From contig CM026422.1 of assembly GCA_014871385.1 (NCBI GenBank), positions 26,024,987-26,088,986 of the forward strand: a stretch of DNA of 64,000 nucleotides, written 5' to 3'. Of the stretch, positions 12,996 through 24,984 are shown in pieces; position 1 is the first letter of the stretch; each line of letters starts with the position of its first letter. Under the pieces are notes generated by a model. The model had not been told where the DNA came from and did not search any database. It saw only the letters and a list, made by a program, of their open reading frames with translations. A program made the position numbers and the translations under genes. The DNA comes from Ceratodon purpureus. Lineage: Eukaryota > Streptophyta > Bryopsida > Pseudoditrichales > Ditrichaceae.

Positions 12996-13350
12996 GAGAC
13001 GAGAAAGAATTGGGGAGCAAGGTGGTATGGGAGGGGCACAGCGTTGCCAAGACACGCAAAACGACCATGCGAGAGAGCCAGCGAGGGAGAGCGAGAGCGA
13101 GAGCGAGCCAGGTTAGGGATGAGCACCAAACCCTAATGTGGAATCACCAGGCTCTGTCCGCTCTCCCAGGCTCAGGCTCAGGCTCAGGCGCCTCTAAGTT
13201 TACTCTAAGTTAGTGTGCTCTACTCTACTCTACTGGACTCCGCTGCCCCCTCCCCCTCCCCCTCCCCTCTGCACCCGATGACCACCCCGGTCCCCAACCC
13301 CACTTCACTTTGCGCATGACGATACTTCCCCACCCCACTACCAAATCTGG

Positions 13351-13596
13351 CCCTAATTATAAACTAGCCCTCAATGATGAGGGCTCCAAGCAGGGCCCCT
13401 TCTAAACTACTTTGTTGATAAAAAAATAATTAACTAAATGGCTCCTTATAACCAATATTAGGATTCTTGGTTCTATTAAAAATATTAAAATTACTTCAAA
13501 GATGTTGTAGGCCCCTCAAAATCAAAAATGGAAATAGGAAGAGGAAGGAGAGAGCCCCCTCTATTATTGGCATGAGGGTGAGCTTTATTGCAAGGG
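13351..13596. mobile_element. Diverged MITE, same family as the element at 29.6 kb
   Basis: The ends are imperfect inverted repeats: CCCTAATTATAAACTAGCCC on the left, and GAGGGTGAGCTTTATTGCAA then GGG on the right. Inner sequence is related to the 29599-29918 element, for example a CTATTAAAAATATTAAAATT stretch against CCATTAAAAACATAAAAATT, and an AGGAAGGAGAGAG tract. I could not find a convincing target duplication, so this copy is older or truncated. Confidence 0.65.
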
Positions 13597-15602
13597 ATTT
13601 GGAAAAGCTCTCTTGGTTTTTCCCTCCAACTCCCCTTGAAAAAATTTAGGTAAGTTTTTTTTTTTTATTAAATTTTTGGCTAAATCTATATGGTTTGTTT
13701 TTCTTTGGTGCTGAGATATTTAAAAATGCAATTTTAGGTTTCTTGCAAATTTGGTGTGGAAGTGACATAGCCTGACTTAACACATAACATTAGAAGCCAT
13801 GTATATTGGTGGTAAGCTCAGGCTTTCATAGGCAAAGTAGTCCTGATGGTTTAGGCCACAGCTTCGTACATATTTTGAAAGTCTCAAATTCTTTAAAGGC
13901 TTTTTAAATCTTTAAATTTGCTCCTCTTTGTGTGCAATCTTTTATAACCCCTAACTTTCCTTGTGTTTTTGGAAGCTTGAAACCTCAAAAGTGCAATTTT
14001 TTACCTATATGCACTTCCAAGGGTGTAAACAATTTTTTAAAACGTTTTAAAGACTTTCAACCGTAAGATATTGAATCTAAGCCTATTTGTGGTTTTAGTT
14101 CCCAAGATTGACTGTTGGATGATTATCGTTTTCAAGATCGTCACATTCAAAGTTTGTGGAAAAGTTTTTTTGGGCATTGCTGGAGAAGCATTGCTTCCAC
14201 GGTGCAAAGGGAGACTTGAAGATAGTTACCTCAAAAAAATTGATCATATTTTTTTCCATGTAGCTACGTAGGTTAGGTATGCTCATGCAAAATTTTAGAG
14301 ACTCAAAACGCTTTTTAGACCTTCATGCAAATTATTTTATATAATAAAGTATAAAATTGACAAAATAGTAAATCATGCATTATAAAAACAATTTGTGAGC
14401 TAAGTAAAAAGTGAACGGTGAACAGGTACCTTTATAAATTTGTGATTTTCAAAAAACACGATTTTTAAAAAATTCAAAATCTCGAATTTTGACAAATTTT
14501 TAAAGGAAAAACTAAAAAATTATTAAAAACATTGAAGCTTGTCTTTGTAAGTTTTGGAGGCTGCCCTTCTTAAATTGGTAAACTTTTTTACTTGGGTCAC
14601 TATGGAATTTAAGTAGTGATTTGGTTATGAACATATTTCAATTTTTGTTTTTTAAAAAGACCTAATTTTAGATTGCCCTTTTTGGACTTGAAACCTAAAA
14701 TTTCTAGATGAAGGTTCTAAAATTGGAATTTGGCTTCAAAATTTTTACTACAAAGACCTTACCATAAAGGGAGCATCTAACAAAAATCTTGAAAAAAATA
14801 TTACTTTTAACCTCCCCATCGAGGCTATCCAAAATTGCAAAAACCCATTTTGGGTTTTAAGGATAGTTACGAGATAAATGATTAATTGTCCAAACCAAAC
14901 GTCTCTCTTTAAATAAAATAAGTTTTTGAATGATTCAAAAATAGTTATGTTCAAGGATTGGAAAACATGTGACATATAGATTGGTATTGTCATTGAATCT
15001 ATTCTTATTAAAGATGCTCTATGACATATCTCAAGAAATACATGACTGTTAAAAATATGTAGATGACAATTGAAAAGGTGATAATCCTTGCATCTCTTTG
15101 AAACACTTGATAAAATGAAGAATCCAAAAGTAGAAAATGATAATGGTTATTCAAGTTTTTGGTTGCATCATCATGGTAGAGTCATTTTTATAGTGACAAA
15201 TATAATTGCATATGAAGCACAAATTTTTAATGATATTGAAAATTGGAATGCTACCTTCACTAATGGTGCAACATTGATTTTTCACTCACATTGATCTTAA
15301 TTTATTAAAAGCACTTTCTTGAAATTTATTTTAGCAAGGACCACAACACCTCTATTTGCCATGCTTGTGCTTCATTATTTTCCAAAGTCTTCAATTATTA
15401 GTGTACAATTCTTCAAGATTTTTAAACAACGTTCTAATGTTTGATTTGCAAAAGCCTAAGGCTTGGACTACCTCTAATCCTTAAGCTCTGCTTATTGCTT
15501 GATGATAATTATCGCCACCATTTCTAAAATTCACCCATTTCCTGTGATTTTGAAATTCAATCTACTAATACCCTGGAGCACAAATGTCCTGGAGCATGAA
15601 TG

Positions 15603-15665
15603 TTACCATTAATTGCAATTGTATTACCATTAATTGCAATTGTATTACCATTAATTGCAATTGTA
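15603..15665. repeat. 21-bp tandem repeat, three copies
   Basis: Three consecutive copies of a unit beginning TTACCATTAATTGCAATTG. The copies are perfect by eye. It sits in AT-rich intergenic sequence with no gene nearby. Confidence 0.9.
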
Positions 15666-18600
15666 TTAGCACGAGAAGGTGGCCATGATATTCATCTCAA
15701 TCAGGTACTTTACAAGCTATTGAGAAGGAAAGGAGTGCGCAAAGAAGAGAGAGAGGGTGTCCCTTTTAATTCAACTATTTTAAAAATTGACGCACCTTGT
15801 TTTCATCTCCGATTGCCAACTCAAATTCACTTGTGCTCTTATTGGCATCTTATCTACATAAATCAATTGCCAATCATTGCTAAAGAAGATGATAGTTGCT
15901 CAAATATTCCCATCGGTGCAATGCTTTCGGTTTATAAAATAGTTTTATTTTAGAATAACTAGAAACATTTATAGACATTTACAAATACTTAATACTTCAA
16001 TTAAACTAGTCTTCAAAACACCTTGAGAAGTCTTTAGTAATTTTAATTAATTAATGCAAAACATTCCTAATATTTTGTAATTGAACATTGCAACCTGCCA
16101 ACTCTACGATTAAGAGACTATTATAATATTGTAATACTCATAGGCTATTGTAAAACTACTAGGTTACCATAAAATATAGCTATTATAAAACTAAAAAGTT
16201 AGTGCAAACTGAGGGGTGCCGCAAGAATGGTATCACCTTATATGAATAAAAGAAAAATGTTAGATACTCAATGACAATCAAGAAAAAAGTATTATAAAAT
16301 TAAGAATTTAAAATACTGAAGATAACTACAAATAATTCTTTAATGAAAAGTACTAAACTACCTTCAAATCTTTGACATAATTGTAGTCACAATGCTTCAA
16401 TAAAAAGGGCCATTACAAATACAGAAGTTATAGCCTAATGCTAAATCAAACACAAACCCACTTATAATACTAGCCTAGTTTTACAAAATATTGCAAATTG
16501 AACATTGATACACATATCAAAGTACTGATTTTATCTAGAAAAATGTTTTAATAAAATTATCATAATTGATAATAAAACACACTAGCCTCTTCAACAATAT
16601 TTGGGCTTTGATGATGCTTTCTAGTAGATTTAGAATCTTTGGATGGATACATCTTCTAGAAAAACAAAGTCAATCAATAGAAACAAAACAAAGTAAAAAG
16701 TAGCAGCCATTAACCTACAAAAATAGAGTCAAAATTTTATTCATACAAAAAATCACATTAAATATCAAAAACCTCAAGATACATGAGATCACTTTTGAAG
16801 CTCCTATTGAATCAACAATTGGGTTGCTATCCACGGCTACTACTAACTTGATGTCCACATGTTGTTTGTTGTTGGCTGGTAGCTTAAATTTTGCATGCGA
16901 AATGATGGCTCCATCATTTTGCACGAAACCAAGTCGACAATCACTAAATACACAAAACAATCAAGTGAAAGCTTAGAATTCACATACTAAACAATCACTA
17001 CAAATATTTTTAAAAAAAAAACAAATGTTTTATTACCTTCGTTTTTTTTTTTTTTGAAAAAAAGGACTTTAGAGTGGTTACTTCAATTTCCAGATATGAT
17101 ACGTTGAGATGTATATATCTGAAATTTTACAAGGTTAGTGTTGACATGGTGGTACAATTTGTTAGTAAGGTGCCTTAGTAACAAACATTTCCTTATTGGT
17201 TAGAATTTGTGCCTTTGCCATGCGTGAAATGCCCATCATCTGTGGTGTCTTCTTGGTGAACTTTCTGTTACCAATAATGATTCCTGCATAAACTCAGATC
17301 CACAAATAAATAATTAGCTAAAGTTACAATCAATGAAATCTTAAAAAAAAAAATAACAACTTAAATAAAAAAATTACCATGCAACAAGAACTTAGGGTTA
17401 AATTTACTTACCAAAGGTCAACTTTACACACCGCCTTCTTGAAAGTATTTTTTTCCACAACATGCTTCAAAAACCACACTTTGTTTTTTGGCTTGAAAGT
17501 TGATTTTGCTATAAAAAATAATAGATGATGATTTCCTTCATATCTCTCATCTCTACTAAAATTAAGCCATCTAGCAAACATATGCTTGAAATTATCTACA
17601 ACATCTGGATCTGAGCAGTCTATACTAGGTCTAATACTATGCTTTTAGCAATGCTCAATATCCATCTTGTAAGTTTTGGGCATACTAGAATTGTATCTGC
17701 AAAAACAACAATGGATAAAAAACACTTAGCAAATTTTAAGTTTGTAAATAAATCAACAAAAAGTAGCAAACATAATTGAATAAACAAAAACACAACAAAT
17801 TTCAACCAAAAATTGTCAAAGTAAAAAATCTAATACAAAAATTACAATACCTTAAAAACTCAAGGCCACAATGTGTCAACATCTCAAACTGCCCAATGTG
17901 CATTGCACGTACTTCATTATAACTTTAGAGAATTACATTTTTACAAAAGAAGAATATTAATTGCAAAGTGAGACCAGCTAGGTTTAGAACAAAAGGAGCA
18001 ATGGAATTCAAAACTAGACTTTCTTGAGGTCTTGTAAGCACATCCGAAGTAGAAGTCTTCAGTTCTGGTCTTTGCAAAAAATACCGCTTATTAGACTCGA
18101 TTCTTGCAAACTTGACTCTTCAATTTCTGGCATCCAATATTATGTTGAAACTTGGTTCAACATTTGAGGATTGTTAAAGTTGCATCTCTTGTTGCACGCA
18201 AACAATCTAGCCAATGGCCCATTTCATATTCTAAAGCATGCAAAAAAACAAACTCTAATTATAATAAAAAAATTTACAAATACAAAAAAAACAAACTCAA
18301 AAAAACAAACATAAAAATATACATTTATCAAAACACATAAATATAAATAAAAAAACATAAGTATTAAACTTGCAATGAAGGAGAGTAGAGAGTGTTTTCC
18401 TATTTCATAATTTGTAGTGCAAAGTCGTGAAGAAGCTCCATGAAGCTCCATATCCTTATCCTCTAAATACTCCCTCGATGATTTTTTCGGTGGATATTCC
18501 TTTGAAACCCCTCCATTCGTCAAAAGCATTTCTTGCCCACGTCCCAATATGTGCTTATCGGCGTTCACCTTCCGTAGCGCTATTCTTCAACTCTTTTGTA

Positions 18601-21499
18601 TCTAGATCACAAAAACAATTGTTTTTCAAAGAAAAGCTTGCAAAAGAAAAAACAAATATCATAAACTTTAAATTTTTTAAGACATCAATAAGAAAACATA
18701 AAAAAAACCAAGAGATACCACCTTGATTTCTAGGATTGCTAGTTTTATCACTTTGATTGTAGATTTCATCCGTCCTAGCTTTATCTTCATCCTAAGAGAA
18801 GTTGCCGCTTTGAAGGATGAAGATGTTATTTGAATCATCTTCATTATTCCAATAATATGATTCTCAAGGCCTGCACTCCTCTTTGTCATCTTTTGTAGAC
18901 TTCAGAAAGATGTCTTCCTTCTTCACATCCAAAGCTTTTGGCAAATCATCCATTTCAGCAATTCCAAAAGAAGAAAAATAGAATGATACGAACAAATTCA
19001 ATAAACGAAAAAGCAAAACATCACATTAAATAAATATAAAACTAACATAAACTAGAAAAAATACCTTAGTAAAATTGACCTACCTTAGGGTCTCAAATGA
19101 AATCATAGACTAGCTTCATCCAATTTTTTGCTTCACTGAAACTAAAACTATACATAACTCCCAAATTTGTAATAAATTCAAAACAAACAATTATAGTTAA
19201 CAAAATATGCGTTACCGTACACATACTACGGCTTGAGGCCGCATATATACTTTTACCTTCATCTAAGTAACCAATTGTGGGAGTCTAAAACTCCCACTTG
19301 TTAGTCCTTACTAAAAACATTTGTTAAAAAGGTAGCATTGGGCTCAGATAATTAGTTAAGTGAGCTGTTGTTTGGTGTGATTAGATTATAAGGTAAACAA
19401 TAAAATTAGAAAAAATGACTAAGTAGTTAATTAGCATTAGGATGGTAAAATGACCAAGGCTTAACTAACTGATTTATGTGCTCCAACAGACAAAAATGAG
19501 TTATCTTGGGAAAGCCTCATGGTGTAAAAATTAAAATTACCATTAGAAATAAATTAGAAATAAGATACTAAAATATAAAAGAAGAAAAAAACAACAAAAA
19601 TATTGTCTATCCACCCTCGCCTTGGTCTACCTCTGTCTTAGTCTACCCAAGCCCGGTCTACACCAATCTTGGTCTGGCATGGTTTACTTTTAGAAAAATC
19701 CTAATCTCTCTCAAAGTAAAAGTAATTAGGGTTTCTTAACTCTTCTTCTTATTTTGTCTTCTTGAGAGCATATGTTAAGAGGTGCTTTGAAAAGTTTCTA
19801 GAAGAGTTTCTTTTTAGAAAAGGTAAAGAAAGGGAAGCCATATGTATAGAAGAAAGGATTATGAAGCTTTTAGGAAGGAAATAAGGAGATTTTGAGAGAA
19901 AAGGATTTTAAGAGAAAAGCATCTACTAGGGTGGAGGAAGCAAGAGGAGTTTTTGAAGCAAGAAAGAAGTCTTGGAGCACAAGGAGGAAGAAGCTTGGAG
20001 CAAGAGGAAGCATTTTCAAGAAGAAAGGAGAGGTTCGAACATAGGATTTTAAACTAGGGTTGCAATATAAGATTTCAAGCTAGATCGGGTGGAAAGTGGT
20101 AGAAGCTTGTTTAAGAGGTCTAAAGAGGTACTTATTAGACAACAATCTTGTTTGTGCTTCTTTGTGTATGTGTATCACTTGTTTGAACTCTAACTCTTTA
20201 CTCCTCCAATAAAAAGTCTTGATATTTTTCTTCTTGCTCTAAAAATCCCTAGTTACATCTCTTATTTGTGGCCTCATGTGTTGTAATTGCAAGATTATTC
20301 TCTCTCTTTCAACTCTAGTCTATTGCCTTCCCTTCTTCTCTTCTTTTTTCCCCGGTGCTACCTTACCAATTCTGCCATAATTCCGAGGTAGTCTTCTTGG
20401 AGTGTCTTGTTGTTAAGATGCTATCTTTTCTTCTAGTGTCATATATGTGTGGATAATTCTATCCTCAAGAGTGTTCATGATGTATTTGACCAATCACAAG
20501 TTTGTTGTTTGTTTCTCGGTCTCTAAAAAACAGTTGTAGAGTCTAATATTGTGATTGTAGTAGGGTTGTTTATTAAAATACTAAAGGATTTTCAGAAGCT
20601 ATCTCTGCCCGGGGAGTACTAGCACTTGTAAAGGTGGATCCTTAGAAGTTGGAAGGAATATCAAAGGGGAGCTAGTAGACCCATCTTTTTCTTTCCAAGT
20701 TGAATCCCAGTTAGAGCCATGAGATCTGTGAATATCTTCACCATCTAAGGTTCCACTATAAGATCATCTCATTTTTGGTGATGTCTTCTGCAGACGCAGA
20801 ATCACTTTTGTGATATCTTCAAGACGAAAGGATGTCTTCTACATCTTCTGGGTCGTGATGCGGCTTAGGAGGCATGTAGACATCTGTGTCTTCTAAAAGA
20901 CGTGAAGATGTCTGGGAGACGTAGATATCTTTTGCGGATGTCTTGAAGGACATCCAATGAGACGTCAAAGTGCTACGTTAGCATAGGATTCCGGTTTGAC
21001 CATGCATAAATGTCATAAAGTTATGCGTGTGCGGGGTAGAATGCGGCATAGATGTAAAAAAAGACAACACAATGTGTAGTGTTTTGAATGAGCAAAGGAA
21101 AAAAATCTTCATCTTACATAATATTGTTTCATTTTTTGTTCATTAAAAAAATATTTTACAATTTTGAAATGTTTATTTTACAATATTAATATTCTAGTAT
21201 CAATAGTTGTCATTAGTCCATTTTTTAAATGATATGAAATGATAGCATTATAAATTTAAAATGATTATTTATAAATATATAATTTAGTATAATTTATTGA
21301 TATATAATAAGAGAATATAATATTGTAAAAAATAAATTATTTTATAATAATTCAAAAATAATATTATACTAAAATATTAATATTAGAATATTATTATAGA
21401 ATTAGAATAACGTTGCTTCCAAAAATATCATCTTATAATAAAAGTCAATTTTTTGATATTAATGAATGAAAAGACACATGGTATTGTTCATTTAATCCC

Positions 21500-21646
21500 T
21501 AAAGTTGAAAGGCGTCAAAAATAGCCTTTTCCAAAAAAGGTGTAAGTTTTCTAGTTTTGATGTAATTTAGGGGGAGATATTCGTAGGATCTAGTATCTTA
21601 CTTGTACATGTACATGTACTCCAAATCTTAGATTCAAAAATAATGT
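21500..21646. repeat. Direct repeat, left copy
   Basis: Shares about 100 bp with the copy at 23222-23380, including GTGTAAGTTTTxTAGTTTTG, ACTTGTACATGTA and CTCCAAATCTTAGATTCAAA. Both copies have the same orientation, about 1.73 kb apart. They could be remnants of LTRs or of two copies of one small element. Confidence 0.7.
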
Positions 21647-23221
21647 TGAATGAAAATCCTGGGTGATATTTTCTTGTAGATGTTGTTGAAGGTGTCTACT
21701 TTTATAAAATTGTAGCATCTAGATTTTTTGGATTGAACTAGCACATTCTATTTTTTCATATTGCGTTGTTATGCCTTTGAATTTGAAGGGAATGTATATG
21801 TTGTTGTCTTTATGTGAATAGTACGTATAGTCATGTATCTAGATTAATCCCTAAAGGGCCCTGAGGACGGAAATGTCCTTGGCTAGGATTGTAACATGGA
21901 TTGAGGCACCTTGCAATGCATATTACTTGAAACAACCAAAAAGCAAAAAAAGGGCCCAAAGATGAAGAAAATTGTGAAACCTTCCCAAAAAAAATTGGAA
22001 TCACTATGTGTATTCTATGGAGTCTTTTGTGCCCATTTATACGTATTTGCAGCATATATAGGCGGTGGTAGTGTTGCTCTAAATTACTCCAAAAATTTTG
22101 GAAAAAATATATATCATTTATAGTACTCACATTGTCTCCATCACCGCCCTATTGGCAACGCCCTTATAGTACTCACATTGTTTTCCACAAAGGGTCAAAC
22201 TCACTTGACAAAATGGTTGTTTTTGGGCATTACCCAAATATCAGTTCTTGCAAAAATTCAATGAGGCATATCTTTTGTTTGTTGATAATGGTCAATGATA
22301 GTGGTGTTGTTTCAAAATCCATTGGAAAACTCTTCATCGATGTCTACATTACCTATCCATTTATAAATATTGGGTGTTTTTGAGGCCATGATTTCTAGAT
22401 TACTTTTCTTATCATTATATTTCATAATTTGTTTTTTTGGAAAATCTGAAAGGACGTTGGTTTGATGTGTCAAACATAAAGGGCCATTTGTCTTGTTGGT
22501 AGTAGTATGGTGTGGCAGGGGCGTGTTTGTATCACTAATTGAAGTACATTTTGACAATTGATAAATATATATTGGGATTCATTTAGAAATTGAGAATTGA
22601 GAATTTCGAGGGTTTTTACAGATAACCATCATTTCAACTTTTAGGATATTTTGATGTCAATGAAGCTTTTTGGCAATAGTAGGCCCAAAAGGATACCTGT
22701 GCTATGCCCTCCACTTTCCCTTCTCCATATTTTTGGACTGATTACTCGTGGTTCTTTGAATAAGCCATCTATGTAGTAAGTAAATTGTAGGTGGAATTTC
22801 AATGGTAGATTTGTTTGTCGCTGCAACATTCCACCACTACTACTACTATTAGTTGTCCCCGGTGGCAGTGCCCTATTGCATCCAACGGTTTGGTGGTTTT
22901 GGAAGTTGGGAAACGAGTATGTCATTATCCGAAATAATAATGGATTAGGTGAGTTTGGACCTTTTTTTAGTGTGGAACATAGCTATTTGGAGAGGGATAG
23001 GTGTAGAAATTTGTGAGTATGTGTGTTATTTTAATTGAGAGGTTGTGAGTTCATTTAATTGTCCATAGGTTCCAATGTTTTAATTTTGATGGCATATGCA
23101 TAGTAATTGTACTGTTGAGAATGTCGAGAATTCTGAGTATAATGACTTTAGTTCAAGGAGTTTTCTAGGTTCTCTCTATATGATGGTGTAGATTCTCTAT
23201 ATGTAATGGTATAACTTCTAA

Positions 23222-23380
23222 AGTCGAAAGGCCTGAAAATTGCCAAAACCCTTCAAAATAGTGTTTTAAAGCAAAAGGTGTAAGTTTTATAGTTTTGATG
23301 TATTTTGGGGGGAAATATCTGTAGAATCTAGTACTTTACTTGTACATGTATGTGTACTCCAAATCTTAGATTCAAAACCC
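23222..23380. repeat. Direct repeat, right copy
   Basis: Partner of the repeat at 21500-21646. It is diverged by scattered substitutions and small insertions. The region between the two copies has no recognisable gag or pol coding. Confidence 0.7.
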
Positions 23381-24282
23381 TTGTTGTTATTAAAATCATA
23401 ATATACAAAGTTGAAGCAGTCTCGGACTTAAAACTCATTTCATTAGAAAATCAAATGAAGAAGTCAAATTTTGGAAGAACATATATAAAATGGATGAAAG
23501 AACATTTTATGTCCAATTTCATAGGATTAGTGTTGAAAGAATTGGCTGCAAGAGAATTTTTATATGCTGAAATATGAAAGAAAAAAGAAAATGTGCAAGG
23601 AACAATTGTTGTAAAGTGGTTACAACAATTTTTGATCCTTTAGAGTTTACTTTTAAATAAGTCTCTGGTTTTTTTTAATTTTTTTTTAAATTTTGTGATA
23701 TCTATACTATTAAAGAATATGATACCAACCATTTGTAAAATGAATGTAAGTTTTATTAAAATACCATGATTTTTCTTTAAATATATTCTTATTATCTCTC
23801 TTCAAACAACTGATAGGCATAGAAGAATTTTGTGGTTTTTTAATTGAAGTCTTGATACAAACAAAAGGATTTAGTGAAATTCTTGGACAAACTAAAAATA
23901 AATTTAGCTACCTTTGAGAGTGAAGAAAATGTGTGCCGAGCACACCAAAAATTTGGAAAAGAAGAAGAATTGAGTTTGTATAATTAAAAAGAAAAAATGA
24001 ATTTTGAATTGATTTGAATGAGTAAAGGATTTGAAAGGGAGCAAATATAAAGAATTATATAGATGAGAGAAATAGAATAAAGAATGGTATGACAATGAAT
24101 TATGATAGAAAAGAATGCGGAGAAGACAAGTGTGCAGAGAGAGAGAGAGGAGCAATGATGGTAGATTCCGATGATATGAAATTGAAAGGTGATATGTAAG
24201 TTATGTAAGCGAAGAAAACGGGGACCGTCATGGAGGGGGAGGGAGGGAGGGAGGACTGGGCTTGTGGGCTTGGAGCTAGCTA

Positions 24283-24566
24283 AGGTTGACACACCTATAG
24301 TCGACACATGACCAATAGCCGATATCTTCTAATTCCTAGATTATGAAAGAACAGATGTACCTCACTTGTTTATATCGGTTATTGGTTCGGAAGTACTTTT
24401 CACTTTGAAAAATTGTACAAATTTCAATATTGAGAGATAATTCATGAAAAAATGCTCATTCTTCATGAACATTATTTTCCTATGAACCAAAAATATCTCC
24501 TTGTCGATAACCCAAGCTTTGATATGCTAAACTGCTTTAAGTTGTCGGTTATAGGTGTGTCAACCT
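24283..24566. mobile_element. MITE with 17-bp matching ends and TA target duplication
   Basis: The left end begins AGGTTGACACACCTATA, and the right end is its exact reverse complement (TATAGGTGTGTCAACCT). The TIRs continue imperfectly for about 8 bp more. The element is flanked by TA at 24281-24282 and 24567-24568. Inside the ends is a second inverted pair, CCAATAGCCGATA and TATCGGTTATTGG, so half of the element could fold into a nested hairpin. A TA duplication suggests Tc1/mariner-like mobilisation. No transposase is encoded. Confidence 0.7.
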
Positions 24567-24606
24567 TAACTTAGGTGCTGGCCATCTCAGGCAGCCAAGC
24601 CCAGGA

Positions 24607-24708
24607 CACAGACAGACAGACAGAGAGAGCGAGAGAGCGAGAGAGCGAGAGAGTGTGTGTAACTTAACTTATGTGAGAGAGACTCAGAGCGAGCGAGTGA
24701 GTGGTCTT

Positions 24709-24744
<36 letters not shown>

Positions 24745-24789
24745 TGCAGTGCAGTGCAGTGCAGTGCAGTGCAGTGCGGTGCGGTGCGG
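24607..24789. repeat. GACA/GA and GCAGT microsatellites upstream of TPST
   Basis: A compound tract: GACA and GAGAGAGC repeats (24607-24660), (GA)n at 24712-24741, then GCAGT pentamers grading into GCGGT (24745-24789). It lies in the likely 5' leader or promoter of the TPST gene. Frames crossing it are artefacts. Confidence 0.9.
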
Positions 24790-24984
24790 GAGCCCAAGTT
24801 GCATTTTTGGACTCCCCGAGTCCTCCATCCCATCCATCCACGCTCCACCCCAACCCTACGCCACTAAGTTACGGCACTGCCCGCACTGCTCTGCCACCAA
24901 CCAACTTCGGTTCCAACCCCTCTTCCTCTTCCTCGTCCTCTTCCTCCCCCATCCCTCTGGCTGCCCCATCGCCATCCTTCCGCT

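Larger units (their letters stand above)
13597..24282. other. AT-rich intergenic region without a supportable gene
   Basis: About 10.7 kb of very AT-rich sequence. All open frames are short and look random. It contains a 21-bp tandem repeat near 15.6 kb and a pair of diverged direct repeats near 21.5 and 23.25 kb. A segment from about 19275 starts with an LTR-like palindrome (TGTGGGAG...CTCCCAC) and has AATAAA-like signals, but I found no partner copy. It is probably decayed transposon sequence. Confidence 0.5.

Noticed and set aside
12645-13213. Plus-strand frames of 150-163 codons, rich in Gly/Arg/Glu
   Set aside because: Purine-repeat artefact upstream of the RBM26/27-like gene, with no domain and no splice support.
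19275-20700. Possible solo LTR starting with a TGTGGGAG palindrome
   Set aside because: No partner copy, no target duplication and no clear 3' end could be found by eye.
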